From Sesamum alatum (taxonomy: Eukaryota > Streptophyta > Magnoliopsida > Lamiales > Pedaliaceae): a stretch of 64,000 nucleotides of DNA. The number at the start of each line of letters is the position of its first letter. The first letter of the stretch is position 1. Made by a program: the position numbers and the translations under genes. The notes beneath the pieces were generated by a model that did no database searches, was not told the DNA's origin, and saw only the letters and a list, made by a program, of their open reading frames with translations. The stretch covers positions 21,914,046-21,978,045 of the forward strand of contig JACGWO010000007.1 in assembly GCA_034509735.1 (NCBI GenBank), given 5' to 3'. Shown here in pieces: positions 1-11,383 of the stretch.

Positions 1-1895
1 TTCATTGGATGAGTGTCGTATTTCATCGGCGACAGACGTTGGACATCTATGCAATATTAGTGGGTTAGTTGACAAGGGTGTCAGCTGACTGAACTGACTC
101 GCGGGAATCGTCATATGCAATTCTTGGAGGCTTGGTCAATATGACTGGAATTCCCGGCTCCGATAGTACGAGATTATTCCTCAGACTTGAGGAATCATGG
201 AAGTCGCATGCATATGATGGTTGTATCTAGGGTCTGACAAGAGATGTCCGTATCTGGGATATTTTCATCATAAGCCTTATCCAGTGCAGTCGGAATATGT
301 ATTTCGGACTGTGGATTCCAAGATAGGATTCGTCACCTGTCAGTATATGACAGTCGAGTCTCCTATGCGCTCTGAGACAGTTTAAGCTCTTTAAGTCTGT
401 GCCCACAGCGATTGGTCGAGTAGGGAATGGTTTCCTACGTCGATCAATAGAGCAAACGTGTCTCGAGTTATTGAGCAGAGTTGTCTAGTCCAGGATGAGA
501 ACCGACGCCAAATAATTCCATGCCCTAGACTTAGACCGGGAGACGAATGATGGAAGGACCGTACTCGTATGGAACTCGGGAGCCTAAAACTTTCACGTCA
601 ATATTCACCTAGTCTCTAGTGCCATGGACCGTTGCTAGACGGCGACCCATGGTGATGGGTGTGTTTCCGATTAATGGTTAATTGGAAAACAGTTAATTAA
701 ATTGGATTTAATTGACGAATTGTGTTGGACACAAGCTCAAGTCTAGCTGAGGATGAGCCTAAAGAGTCACACACAAATCATTATGGAATTGGTAGAATTA
801 ATTTGGAATTAATTCTAGAAGAAGTGAATTAATTTAATTGGATTAAATTAATTCAAGGACAAAAATAAATGATTTGATCATTTATTGGGAGATCCATTTG
901 ATGGATGGTCCAAGAATTCTTTAATTGGATTAGTTAAATTTTGGACTCAGAACCTATAAATTAATTGGATTAATTTATCAAGTTTGGATTAATTAATTGA
1001 TTGGATCAATTTATTAGAGTTTGGACTTATGTTTATTTAATTGGATTAAATAAACTTATGGGCTTCAATTGGATTGAGATTAATTGGATTAATTAATGCG
1101 CAATGGACTAAGTTTGGACTTAATTTAAATAAATTAAATAAAAGTCCAAGACTAGTAGTCCTAGTCCATGGAAAAATTCAATTTATAGCAAATGAAGGAA
1201 GAATTAAAATCTTCCACATGTGAGGCACATGTGACCAGCCTTTATATGGTTTGGTGGGTGGTTTTATTTGCTATAATGGTGCATGGTTATATAGATAATG
1301 GTGTGTGTATGTAGGTTACTTTGGAAGTTGACAAGAGAAGTTGAATTTTGAATTCAACAACTCTACATACACAAAACTATTCACATAACTTGTAAGGAGA
1401 TGGTCTTGCACGAATTTTCCATCAAAAAACGCTCCAAAATCTCTAAAAATATTCTCCTTTTTTTGTTCATACTTTTTGGAAAGGTTAAGACTAAAATATT
1501 CCAAAAGCACTAATTAATAGTGTTGTTTTGGAAGTGTTTCTTCTTCTTTTCTCTACTTTTATCTAGCAATAGTTTAGAGAACTCTTCCATGGTGTAGTGT
1601 GGACAAATTAGAGGGATTATAATTTGGATCCTCAAGTGAACGGAAGGAGAAACGGGAAAGAGAACAATGCACGTACCGGTTCTACGTGTTATGATCAAAG
1701 GTTAGTTTTCTTTACGTTTTTGTGTATCTTTTGTTTTTAATCCTTTAGCCACATGTCCAGCCCCTTCTCATCTTTTATTCATGCTCTTGACATGCACCTA
1801 ACGGTCGGGAACTTCAAAGGGAACTCCCCTTTGAACCCGTTTAAATTACGCCTTTAAATTAACGCTTTTTTACGCTTCCGTACCCGATTCTTTCA
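1..1895 (+). repeat. Partial copia-type LTR (right part), inserted into LINE-A
   Basis: From base 1 the sequence aligns with the reverse complement of the solo LTR at 43135-45344, beginning roughly 330 bases inside that LTR, so the left edge is outside the window. It ends in ...tttca at 1895, and LINE-A coding sequence resumes at 1896. A shared block near 620 (tgccatggaccgttgctag) also occurs in the LTRs near 24690 and 44380. Bases 660-1140 hold many copies of a TTAATTGGATTAA-like motif. It may be a solo LTR or the 3' LTR of a plus-strand element lying to the left; the window cannot decide. The target duplication would be tttgt at 1896-1900, but its partner is not visible. Confidence 0.85.
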
Positions 1896-4158
1896 TTTGT
1901 CATGTCAGTCGGTCCTTTTAATACCAAGTCTTTCGGATATGGCATCCATTTCATGTTCTGTCACATTCTTGCTGAACGCTACCGCAGATTTTTGGAAGTT
2001 TATCTCTTGGCCAGAAGCTTTGCCATAGACCTGTGAGATAGAGTTTATGTAATGCATGGCCTCAAGAGTAGCTTCAAAATAGATAAGAGTATTGTTAGCG
2101 AACAACAAGTGGGAGATTCTAGGGACACCTTGACAGATATCAATACCCTGTAGTTAGCCACCCGACTGGACTCTAGTGATCAAGGAGCTTAGAGCTTCCA
2201 TGCGTAATAGAAAGAGGTAAGGGGAAAGTGGATCTCCTTGTCGGAGTCCCTTCTCCAGAGTAGTATGAACAAACTGCGTGTCACTCAACATAATACAATA
2301 CAAAATAGAGGAAACACAAAGTATGATAAGCTGAATGAAGTGATCGTGAAAGCCTACTTTAGAAAGTACCTGCTGGAGGAAACTCCACTCGACTTTGTCA
2401 TACGCCTTGCTGCTTATGTCCAGTTTGAATGTCATGTGACCATTTTTACCCCAATTTTTGCTCTTAAGGAAGTGGTAAATCTCAAACACAATCAAAATAT
2501 TATCAGTAATTAAGTGACCTGGTAGAAGTGCAGATTGTGTAGGGGCAACAATTTTATTAAGCAAGGTTTTTAGTCTATTAGTAATGCATTTAGTAGCTAT
2601 TCTCATAACTACGTTGGAAAGGCTAATAGGGCAAAAGTGGGTTATCAGTTCCAGATTTTTGCATTTTGGAATTAGAACAATGTGGGTAAAATTTAAGGTG
2701 GGTTCCAAAATATGATCATTCAAAATACTAAGAACGCAACTAAAAATCATCATGCTTAACGATATGCCAATATTTATGAAAAAAGATTGGAGGCTAACGT
2801 CAGGGTTAGGTGATTTAAGAGGGGCCATATGTGAGATGGCTTTGGTGATTTCATCAGCAGTATACGGCTTTAGCAGCTCAAAATTCATGTCCAGATCCAC
2901 TTTGAATGAGAGTGCGGCAACCCCACGTTCCAAGTCATTGATTGATGGCTTAACGGTGCTAAAGATCCTATTGAAATACCCTTTAATATGTTGGCCAGTT
3001 TCTGCTCGGTCCTCGATCCACACTCCTGCTGAATTTTTTATTTTCTTAGTCTGATTCAGTCGAAAAGTCCGATTGGCTTGGGAATGAAAGAAATTTTTGT
3101 TTCGGTCATCCTCTTTGACCCAATGTGATTTAGCCCTTTGTTTCCATAAAATCTCCTCTAATTGCACTAGGTGTACTCTTTTCTTAATCCTTCCTCCTTT
3201 CATTTACTGTCGGCAATAATGGTCTACTTCTTAAGTTGGCAAATATCCTGAAGCTCAAAAATTTCTTTCTGAAGAGGTCTGGGCCCCATTTTCTTTCTGG
3301 CCAGTAACCAAGTTCGATAAGATTCAAAATTTCGCTGAAGGTGTCCCTGTGCCAAGGTTCCTCTGAAGCGATCCAGATGATGTTTCTATAATTAGCTGTG
3401 CGACACCAATTTGCCTTAAAACGGAATGGCCTCACATATCGTATTTCTCTCGTGTTTTGTTGGAGATAATTCACAGGGAATGGGCGAGTGATCAGAGTAG
3501 ATGGACTGGATGTGTGTCGCCTGTGAATGCGGATATTGGAGCTGCCAGTTACTGTTGCCACATGCCCGATGTAAATAGTGTTCGGTGCTTCATTCCTATT
3601 GCACCATGTAAATGGATCACTAGAAAATCCCAAATCTGAAAGGACTGTTGTCACAAGAGCTTGCCGAAAATCTTTGATTTGCCAAGTCGAACGAGGAAGC
3701 CCACCCATTTTCTCTGATTATTCAAATAGTTCATTAAATTCGCCGGCGACAAGCCAAGCTCAGCGGGACTATGCCATTAACTGAGCCTATAGTTTCCACA
3801 AATCCTTATGTCTAGAGGTGTCCGCGTCCCGATAGAAGCCGGTAAAATGCCTCGACGAAGAATTGTCATCCAAAGTAACCTTAACACCAATATGTTGTTG
3901 TGAATAGCTACGAACTATACATGAGATTGGTCTATCCTAGAAAAGCGCAAGACCTCCAGTGCGTCCACTACAATCTACTCCAAAGCCATGCATTTTTAAA
4001 CAGTGCAGAAGATGTTCAATGCAAGCACTAGAACTTTTCGTTTCCGCGAGGAAAACCAATGAGGGTCTGTGAGCCCGAATAAGGGATTCGAGGCTCTTAA
4101 CTGTCTAGTCCCCCCACCCCTCCTCCAACCCCTAGCAGTTCCATGCTAGGAGACTCAT
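1896..4158 (-). pseudogene. LINE-A ORF2 pseudogene: endonuclease and reverse transcriptase
   Basis: In L1 elements this protein nicks the target DNA and primes reverse transcription there. The start at 4158 gives MSLLAWNC followed by a stop where families have the CRG motif. Endonuclease pieces follow: LVFLAETK near 4050, GRTGGLAL near 3950, and the WQIKDFRQAL / LGFSSDPFTWCNR block at 3600-3690. RT motifs include an RGLRQGDPLSPYLF-like block near 2230-2260 and KLDIS-S-KAYDKVEWSFL near 2370-2400 with one extra serine. The catalytic FADD box reads FANN near 2100, so both active-site aspartates are lost. The longest open stretch is 2154-3203. The 3' part is removed by the LTR insertion at 1895/1896. 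Confidence 0.85.
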
Positions 4159-5422
4159 AAGCGGTGGAACTGCGCTACAGTCTCGCCCAAAGCCGTAGGT
4201 GATCCCAACTGATCCATATTATCCTCGTCTTCTTGTTTGGTAACCTTCAAAGAGGATTTAGAAGCATCCAATTTCTCATCAATCAATTTCCATTTGCGGG
4301 GGATAGAGATGATTTTCTAGGGTCCTGATTTCTTGCGACCTCTTGTGGAATGTGTAGAGGATGATTCGGACTGTGATATCGTGGAATGAGGGCTGGCTGA
4401 GAAGGTAAGGGGCACGTCCGTGAGGGTGCTGGGAACATTTTGTTGAGGGTTTTCTAGCAATGAAGAAGATGCAATATTTGTGAGAAGTGTAGGTGATGAG
4501 ATTGTTGTGGCTGTAGTAGAGTACGTTGAGATGGATAAAGGAGGTGTGCCATGTTTATGTGGAGATAGAAATGGGATGATGGTGTTGCTAGGAATGGAGC
4601 TGGGGATGTTGTGTTTTTTGGTGGTAATGTGGACATATAGCTATAAGTGTGAGAGGGGGACGGAGATTTAGGGAGTAGTTGAATATGTTGGTCCCCCGCG
4701 TGGTTTGTGTTAGGAGGGGGTGGGTTAGCTTGGCTGGGAAGAACGAAAGTTGGTGGGGGGGGGAGTGGTGTGAGTTACCTCTAGATCGCAGGACCGAAGG
4801 TGGTGATACACGAAGCCATGGGCCAGATGGGAGGGGGTCCAATTTTTCATTGAATCCAGGATCCAATTGACACTCGCGTAACTTGATAATGTGTCCCAGG
4901 CGTCCACACCAATAGTAGAAAATCGGTAAAGTTCATAGGTAAAGGATATGAGTGATTTTGTTCCCATCGCCATCAAAAGTTTTAAGACTCGATGCAGCAG
5001 TTTATTAAAATCCAAACCAACCCGAATCCAAATCGAGGAACCCCAAAGTTGCCCACCAGTATCAAATTCCACTTCTCTAAAATGCCCAAGTTGATTTCCG
5101 ATGAACTTGGCCATTTCCATACTCATACTCCTTAGAGGCAAATCATGCACATGAACCATAAAATCCGCTCGATCCAGGTGTACACGAGAGGGGTTATCAT
5201 TGGATCTACTGCTTGAAGAATGAGGAGGTTCTTATCGAAAGCCCATGGTCCACCCTCAATCACTCGCTTACGGACTAGAACATGCTCAAAGTTAAACAAG
5301 ATACAACCAATGTCAACAAGCCGAATGTCAAGTCCCTTGATCGGATTGAAGACATTTGTTAGAGTGTTCTTTAAGGTTTCAAACTTGAAAGAGCAGCGTC
5401 CAAGTGGAGGGAAAAAAGTCAT
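4155..5422 (-). pseudogene. LINE-A ORF1 pseudogene: gag-like RNA-binding protein
   Basis: Plant L1 ORF1 proteins bind the element RNA. Near 5160-5420 the minus strand gives a DUF4283-like block (LKNTLTNVFNPIKGLDI, then VIEGGPWAFDKNLLIL), typical of plant LINE gag proteins. A middle block (VHDLPLRSMSMEMAKFIGN) follows near 5100-5155. Near 4890-4920 a one-base frame change turns the expected Cys-rich knuckle into noncoding; an alternative frame reads FYYWCGRLGH. The C-terminal part is rich in Ser and Lys and ends ETVAQFHRL, with its TGA at 4155-4157 overlapping the ORF2 ATG. Start at 5422 is the first Met; coding-like sequence may extend further upstream. Confidence 0.75.
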
Positions 5423-5530
5423 GCAAAAGGTAGGAAAATCAGTTAAATAAGGAAATAAACGGGAGGAAAAGTGGCCCCAAAGAAAGGGATGTCGCTCTTA
5501 AGCAGAGAGGAAAAAAATTTCGTTAACCTA

Positions 5531-6392
5531 AGGATGTTATTAAGAGTATATGAATATGAGGGATTTGATAAAATTCATTACTTAGTAAACTTGCATTGTA
5601 AATTTTGAAGGTGAATTTGAATTCTAAAATTACTCGAGTGCTAACAAGTCATTTGCAATTACTCGGGTACCAAAGTGACATTAATAGCAGATCCTGGGTA
5701 CTAACTGAGTCCTTTATTTAGGTACCAAAATTACATTAATGGTAAAACTCGAATACCAAAATAAATTTTACTCAGTATTTATACACATGAGATACATATT
5801 TATAATAAATTTCCATGCATCCACTTTCCCTTATATATAAAATATATATTTTTCCTTATTTTTCCTCTTGATTTCCATGCCACCCCAAAGTTGTCCACCA
5901 GTATCAAATTTCCATGCCACCCCCACCTCTCAAAAATAGTATAATTGCATTTTACCCCTTCAAACATTGAAAAATACAAATAGATTCCTTTCAAAAATAT
6001 TATCTCGTCTACGATCACAAACTTACCAATTATGAAGGAGTTTGGACCAAAAATAGTGAAATCAGCTAAGAAATTAAGCAAACTCATAATTTGTTCCTCG
6101 CTTAATTAATTAAGAGTCTTTATATTTTATTGAGAAAAATATCCATTCAATAATATTTTAAAATCGTAAGAGTATAAGTTAATTATGTACTTTTTTTTTT
6201 ACATTATATAGTTAAAAGGGGGTAAATATAATAAAATGCTATTTTTTAGAATTATAGTAGTTGGAGATAGCAAAAAAAAAGTATCTTTTTGGTAGCCGTT
6301 TAATTATTCTAATATTTCGGGCTAATATGTTTGATGGAGGATAGCAATGTAGCAGAAAATGTGCTTGTAATGTAAACGTTTTCTTTGGTATA
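5531..6392. other. Gene-free AT-rich spacer
   Basis: Between LINE-A and Copia-A. No supported gene. A 95-codon open frame on the minus strand (5800-6087) is low-complexity and matches nothing I know. The only structured item is the short LINE-like insert at 5871-5923. Confidence 0.6.
5871..5923. repeat. 21-bp LINE-like insert between 16-bp direct repeats
   Basis: The 16-mer atttccatgccacccc occurs at 5871-5886 and again at 5908-5923. The 21 bases between them match LINE-A near 5045-5065 with one mismatch, and the similarity runs on into the repeat edges (ccccaaagttg..., ...atcaaatt). This looks like a templated filler or a minute retrotransposed fragment with its target duplication. Confidence 0.6.
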
Positions 6393-6621
6393 GGCTCACG
6401 ATTTTTGCTTAGTCATTTATTCTAGCCCTAATTGGGCCACATCAGTCCTCCGACAGTTAGGAGTTAGTTACTTTTGGACAGCTGGCCTTAGCTCTATTTA
6501 AAGAGTTATATTCCCTCCCTTTCAGATTCAATTAGAAATCTCTAAATTACATAAACTCCTCCATATGATAATGGCTTTTCTTTCTCTGTATTTTCTACAT
6601 TCTTTTTAAGCTCGTTCTACA
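6393..6621 (+). repeat. Copia-A 5' LTR
   Basis: About 229 bp ending ...gttctaca. Shares blocks such as tagtcat-tattctagccct and aactcctc-ata-gataatggc with the 3' LTR. It contains about 50 bp (near 6450-6495) that the 3' copy lacks. A possible TATA-like stretch (ctatttaaagag) lies near 6494. Confidence 0.75.
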
Positions 6622-6634
6622 TGGTATCAGAGCC
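6622..6634 (+). other. Copia-A primer binding site
   Basis: tggtatcagagcc begins at the base after the LTR; it is complementary to the 3' end of initiator tRNA-Met, the usual minus-strand primer of plant copia elements. Confidence 0.9.
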
Positions 6635-6698
6635 TTCTCCTTGAAGGTCTCTGTACACTCAGTTGGTGCGGAAGTTATTGTTCTATTTTTGAAGATCC

Positions 6699-7770
6699 AT
6701 GTCCAGCAGAGTTGCTGCTAGGATTGTTACAGCCATGGCATATACATTTGTGGCAGAAGTTATCAATCGAGGTAAGGATGAAGAGGAGGATCAGTTCGAG
6801 AAGGCGGTGCTATACCTACATCCGTCGGGTCATCTAGGATTCACATTACCTTCCTCGCCTATAGACGGTTCTAATTTTTTAGCTTGGAGAAAATCCGTAT
6901 ATGTTTCACTTGGATGTAAGTTGAAACTCGGACTGATCGATGGAACGTTTCCCCGACCCATGGTTGGTTCGGCGAAGTTCGAGTAGTAGCCACGTGTGTA
7001 TCTTATGGTCATTTCATGGCTTTGGAACTCAATCTCCGAAGAGATTGTTTAGGCCTTCATGTATATAGGTTCTTCGCGGAAGCTATGGTTGGCACTTAAC
7101 GCTAGAGAAGGATGCAGTAATGGTCCTATGGTTTATCAAATTGAACGAGAGATCTCGTCAATATCACAAGAAGATCTATCGATTACGGCTTATCTGATGA
7201 AGGTACAAAAACATTGGAATGAACTGACTTATTTGTCTCCTACTCCTAAATGCACCAGTAGAGGGTGTACTTGTGGAATCAATAAAGCTATTACAGAGCT
7301 GAGAGCATCAATTCAAGTGATGCAGTTTCTCATGCGATTACATGAGGTGTTTGACAGTGAGCGAAGTCAAGTGTTGATGATGGATCCGTTTTCGGATATT
7401 GACAAAGCATACTCTATGCTTTTGTTGTGGAAAAACAGCAGTCTGTACATGTCAACCTAGCTGATTCTACCAATCATGCCGCTTATCAACTTGTCGTGAA
7501 AGAGAATAGGAGAGAAGGAACTGATAGATACACACAAAAGAAGAATTCCCTTGTGGATAAAAGGAGTCTGATCTGTGTAAATTGCCACAAACCAGGGCAT
7601 TCACAGGACACTTTTTTCTGGCTCTACGGTGTACCAGAGTGGTTAAACCCTTGAACAATAAGAAGAAGAAGAAAGGTTTAGGAGGATCAAGAAGCAGGAC
7701 CTTTATAGCGAATGTGGATGATAAAACTGGAGGTAGCATTGATAATCAGAAGACAACTACTGAAAGCTAA
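6699..7770 (+). pseudogene. Copia-A gag pseudogene
   Basis: Gag forms the virus-like particle in the cytoplasm. The ATG at 6699 opens a frame with HPSGHLGFTL and DGSNFLAWRKSVYVSLGCK, matching the N-terminal gag domain of this copia type, and it stops after about 95 codons. The frame resumes near 7060 (WLALNAREGCSNGPMVYQI) through the UBN2-like helical region to about 7440. A shift of frame leads to a knuckle near 7575: CVNCHKPGHSQDTFF has Cys, Cys and His, but the final Cys is Phe. At least two frame breaks make it nonfunctional. Confidence 0.85.
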
Positions 7771-7889
7771 ACTAATGTTGCAGATCTGGTTACGGAGCTG
7801 CTGAAGTTAGTTAAGCACAACACCATTCCCTCATATCCTATCACAATTTTTGCGAACTCTTCCCATTGCGACGATGATTTGCAGGTAAT

Positions 7890-10800
7890 GCTTCCAACCT
7901 CACTAATATTGATTTGAGCTGCTGGATTATTGACACTAGAGCCTCTAACCACATTTGTTGAAATGTTACACTCTTTCAGTCGTATTCTAAGCCTACACAT
8001 CCACAATTTATCCACCTACCTGATGGCTCACAGAAGGCCGTTTTTATATACTGGATCTGTGCACATATCCAACAAAATCCTTCTTGAATTTGTCCTATAC
8101 ATTGCTGATTTTTCAGTAAACTTATTATCTGTTAGTTAGTTGTGCAAGGATACATCATACACATTTTCCTTCTCTCAAGCTTGTTGCATCTTGCAGGACC
8201 AGGCTACTAACGAAGCAAACTACAGTTATGGCTTCCTTATTCAAAAAACTCTATGTTCTAAAACAACATCATCACAATGATTTTCCTAATCCTGTTGTGC
8301 CTTTCGCTGACGCATCATGCTCAACATCTATCCATCATAATAAATATGTATTGCATAAGAGGTTAGGTCATGATTCTATGCACATAATAAATCATATTTC
8401 TATCTTCAAATTTTCTAATACTACACCGACATTGTATGTGACATTAGTCCTTTAGCAAAATAATCTAGAAATCCATTTTTGTTTAGTGAGTCTCACTCCT
8501 TAGCACCCTTTGACCTTGTCCATTTAGAAATCTTGGGTCCATATAAAGGAAGTATTATCTATGAATGTAATTCTGTGCTGACCATTCTTGATGATCATAC
8601 TCGGTCGCTGTGGACTTATCTGCTTAAGCACAAGTCTGAAGTTCCCTCTATCATGTCCATCTTTTGCAAAATGATACATACTCAATTTAGTGTGACCATC
8701 AAGGTCTTAAGATCCTAAAATAACTCTAGATTCTTAAATAAAGATTTCTAATTCTTGTGTCATACTCTAGGCATCACCCACCAAACCTCTTGTACTTATA
8801 CTCCACATCAAAATAGATGGTAGAGAGAAAACATAGGCATCTTTTGGATGTTGCTCGAGCCCTTATGTTCCAAGCATCCCTTCCCCTCAACTTTTGGGGT
8901 GACTCCATCGTCACTACCACATTCCTTATCAATAGGACCCCTACTCATGCACTAAATTGGTTCACCCCCTTCGAGAAATTATTTGGATCCCCTCCTTCGT
9001 ATGAACTTTTACGGACTTTTCGATGCTTGTGTTTTGCCACCAATCTTGATCTCCATAAACCCAAATTCCACAAGAGAGGCCATAGGTGTATCTTGCTTGG
9101 TTATGCCATGAACCAAAAGGCATATAAGCTGTATGACTTGGATACACATCACACCTTTACCTCTGGGGATGTTATATTTCAATAGGATACATTCCCTTAT
9201 GATGATTCCAGCTCATCTCCAAAAAGTTTCTCTCTTTCAGTTGTTCCTGCTCATTCTGATTACCTTATGCTTAATCCTCCCTCTTTCTCCATATCTCCAC
9301 CAATACAACTTTCCCCTCTTTCTACCTCTGCTAATGGACAGTCCTCTTTGACTACTGATAGCTCTCTCCCAAACTCTCATCATGCTGACCTCTCTCCTTC
9401 GCTTTCTATCATTCCACCTAACGTTCCACTAGAACTACTCACAACCTCTTTGGTTAGACAATTTTGAAAGCCACCTCCACAATCTTTCCTTGTCGTATTC
9501 TCATAACACTGCATACTTGTCGTTTGTGGCTTCTTTGTTAATTTAACTGGAGCCCAAGCCCTTTTCAAAGGTTGTCAAGCACTTAGAATGGCGGGAGGCA
9601 ATGAAGAATGAGATCTTTGCTTTGGAGAAAAACAACACTTGGTCATTGACTACCTTACCGACTGGAAAGAGGGCCATTGGTTGTAAATGGGTGTACAAAA
9701 ATCAAGCTACGAGCTGATGGAGCGTCAAAAGGTACAAGGCTAGACTTATGACCAAATGGTACAATCAAGTAGAGGGAGTTGACTACACAGATAGTTTTTC
9801 TCCCGTAGCCAAGGTAGTGACCATGTTCTTGTTCCTGACTATTGTTGCAGCGCAATGACTAGCCTTTGTAGCAATTGGATGTTAACAACGCTTTTCTCCT
9901 TGGACATCCAGAGGAGGACCTTTATATGATGCCTCCAGAGGGTTATTCTTTTGAACTTGGTTTGTTTGTAAGCTAGAGCAGTCAGTGTATGGCTTGAAAT
10001 AGGCTTCTCGGCATTGGAATGTGGAGTTCATCGTTAAGCTTCAGCAGTATGGTTTTTTGCAGTCAACACATGATCATTGTTTGTTCACTATGTCCACTGC
10101 ACATGGCCTTATAGCTCTCCTAGTTCACATTGATGACATCCTAATCATGGGTCCTATCTCAGAAATTCAGTCCATCAAGATCTATCTTCATGACCTTTTT
10201 ACCATCAAGGATATTGGGGATGCTAGATACTTCCTCGATTTTGAAATTGCCCAGAATTCCACAAAACTTACCTAGCTCGGACCAAGTATGTTCTAGACAT
10301 CATCAATGGCACAGACTCTTGCATGCCAAGTCCGTTTCCACGCCTTCCCTCAGGGCCTGAAACTTAGTTCGGACTGTGGTGCCCTACTTCCTAACCCCGA
10401 TTCTTACATGCGATTGGTGGGTCATTTGTTGTACTTGGGCTTCACACGACGGGATATTTCTTACATTGTGCAGCAATTAAGCTAGTTTTTGAGTCATTCT
10501 TGTGAGGCTCATTGGTTGGCCACACTTCTTGTGGTCAAGTACTTAAAGGGTTGTCCTTCCAAAGGTGTGTTTTTGTTGTCTCACAACTCCTTCGTCCTCA
10601 AGGGCTATTGTGATTCTGACTGGGCCTCGTGCACGGACTCCCGGAGATCACTCACTGGTTTTTGCATTTTCCTTATTGATGCTCTGGTTTCTTGGAAGAC
10701 CATGAAGTAAACTATGGTTTCCCGGTCCACCACTGAGGCCGAATATCGCATTTTGGCTGCTACTGTCTATGAATTTCGGTTGATTTCCTTCTTGGTGAAG

Positions 10801-11040
10801 GATTTTTAAGGATCTTTTCCATTGCCGATTGATTTGCATAGAGACAATAAGGACGCCCTTCACATTTTGGCCAATCCCATTTTCCATGAACAAACTAAAC
10901 ACAACAAGTTGGACTCTCACCTTGTATGCCATGCATATAAGGAGGGTTATATTGCTCCAGTTTTTGTTTGTAGCTTCGCCTAGCTCGCGGACATGTTCAC
11001 TAAAATTCTTCCTTTGCGGGTTTTGGCTTCTTTAGTATAG
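7890..11040 (+). pseudogene. Copia-A pol pseudogene (PR, INT, RT, RNase H)
   Basis: Protease near 7925 reads WIIDTRASNHIC, with the catalytic DTG changed to DTR. A GAG-pre-integrase block (HKRLGHDSMHIINH) lies near 8355. The integrase core (FDLVHLEILGPYKG) begins near 8505 and is cut by a stop at 8716-8718; its tail resumes at 8817 (VERKHRHLLDVARALMF). The RT N-terminal block lies near 9585-9720, and the palm box reads HIDD near 10125-10140 in place of YVDD. RNase H follows from about 10490 (KGYCDSDWASCTDSRRSLTG), with stops, and the frame ends LADMFTKILPL...SLV at 11040. Dead copy. Confidence 0.87.
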
Positions 11041-11214
11041 CACGACTTTTTCTTAGTCATATATTCTAGCCCTGATTGGGCGACGTCATATATTAAAGAG
11101 TTGTATTCCGTCCATTTCAGATTCAGTTAGAAATCTCCGAATTATAGAAACTCCTCTATACGATAATGGCTTTCTTTCTCTGTGTTTTGTGCATATTTTT
11201 TAGCTGGCTCTACA
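11040..11214 (+). repeat. Copia-A 3' LTR
   Basis: About 175 bp ending ...ggctctaca. Shorter than the 5' copy by an internal deletion (the stretch after gggcgacgtcat). The left edge is approximate, because the polyprotein stop abuts it and no clear polypurine tract remains. Confidence 0.72.
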
Positions 11215-11383
11215 GTATAGCATAGTAAAACACTAATTAAAATACTTTTTCAGATGACATATCTCCATTAACATCATAAACAATCACATATGCTCCACAG
11301 CCCGACCACGGTTTGCACTTGGTCCTAGTCCCGACCGGGCACTAAAATATGGACGTTATAATCTATTTGAATTGGCTTTTAGA

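Larger units (their letters stand above)
1896..5530 (-). mobile_element. LINE-A: L1-type non-LTR retrotransposon, degenerate
   Basis: The minus strand carries, in order, a gag-like ORF1 (DUF4283-type domain, then a zinc-knuckle remnant), an ORF2 start overlapping the ORF1 stop, an endonuclease, and a reverse transcriptase. Homology stops abruptly at 1896, just after the RT-thumb motif beginning HDK, where the LTR of feature 1 begins; the rest of RT, the zf-RVT region and the poly-A tail must lie left of the window. The 5' limit near 5530 is approximate, because ORF1-like sequence fades there. Multiple stops and frameshifts show an old, dead copy. Confidence 0.85.
6393..11214 (+). mobile_element. 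Copia-A: short-LTR copia retrotransposon, degenerate
   Basis: About 4.8 kb, with short LTRs, a tRNA-Met primer binding site directly after the 5' LTR, and gag, protease, integrase, reverse transcriptase and RNase H in copia order. The 5-bp duplication gtata appears at 6388-6392 and 11215-11219. The exact LTR starts are uncertain, because neither begins with a clean TG and the sequence before the 3' LTR also reads gtata. The small LTRs and the gag start resemble the Ale/Retrofit-like lineage; that lineage call is inference. Confidence 0.88.

Noticed and set aside
5800..6087. 95-codon minus-strand open frame
   Set aside because: Low-complexity Phe/Ile/Lys-rich composition, contains the filler repeat, no family resemblance.
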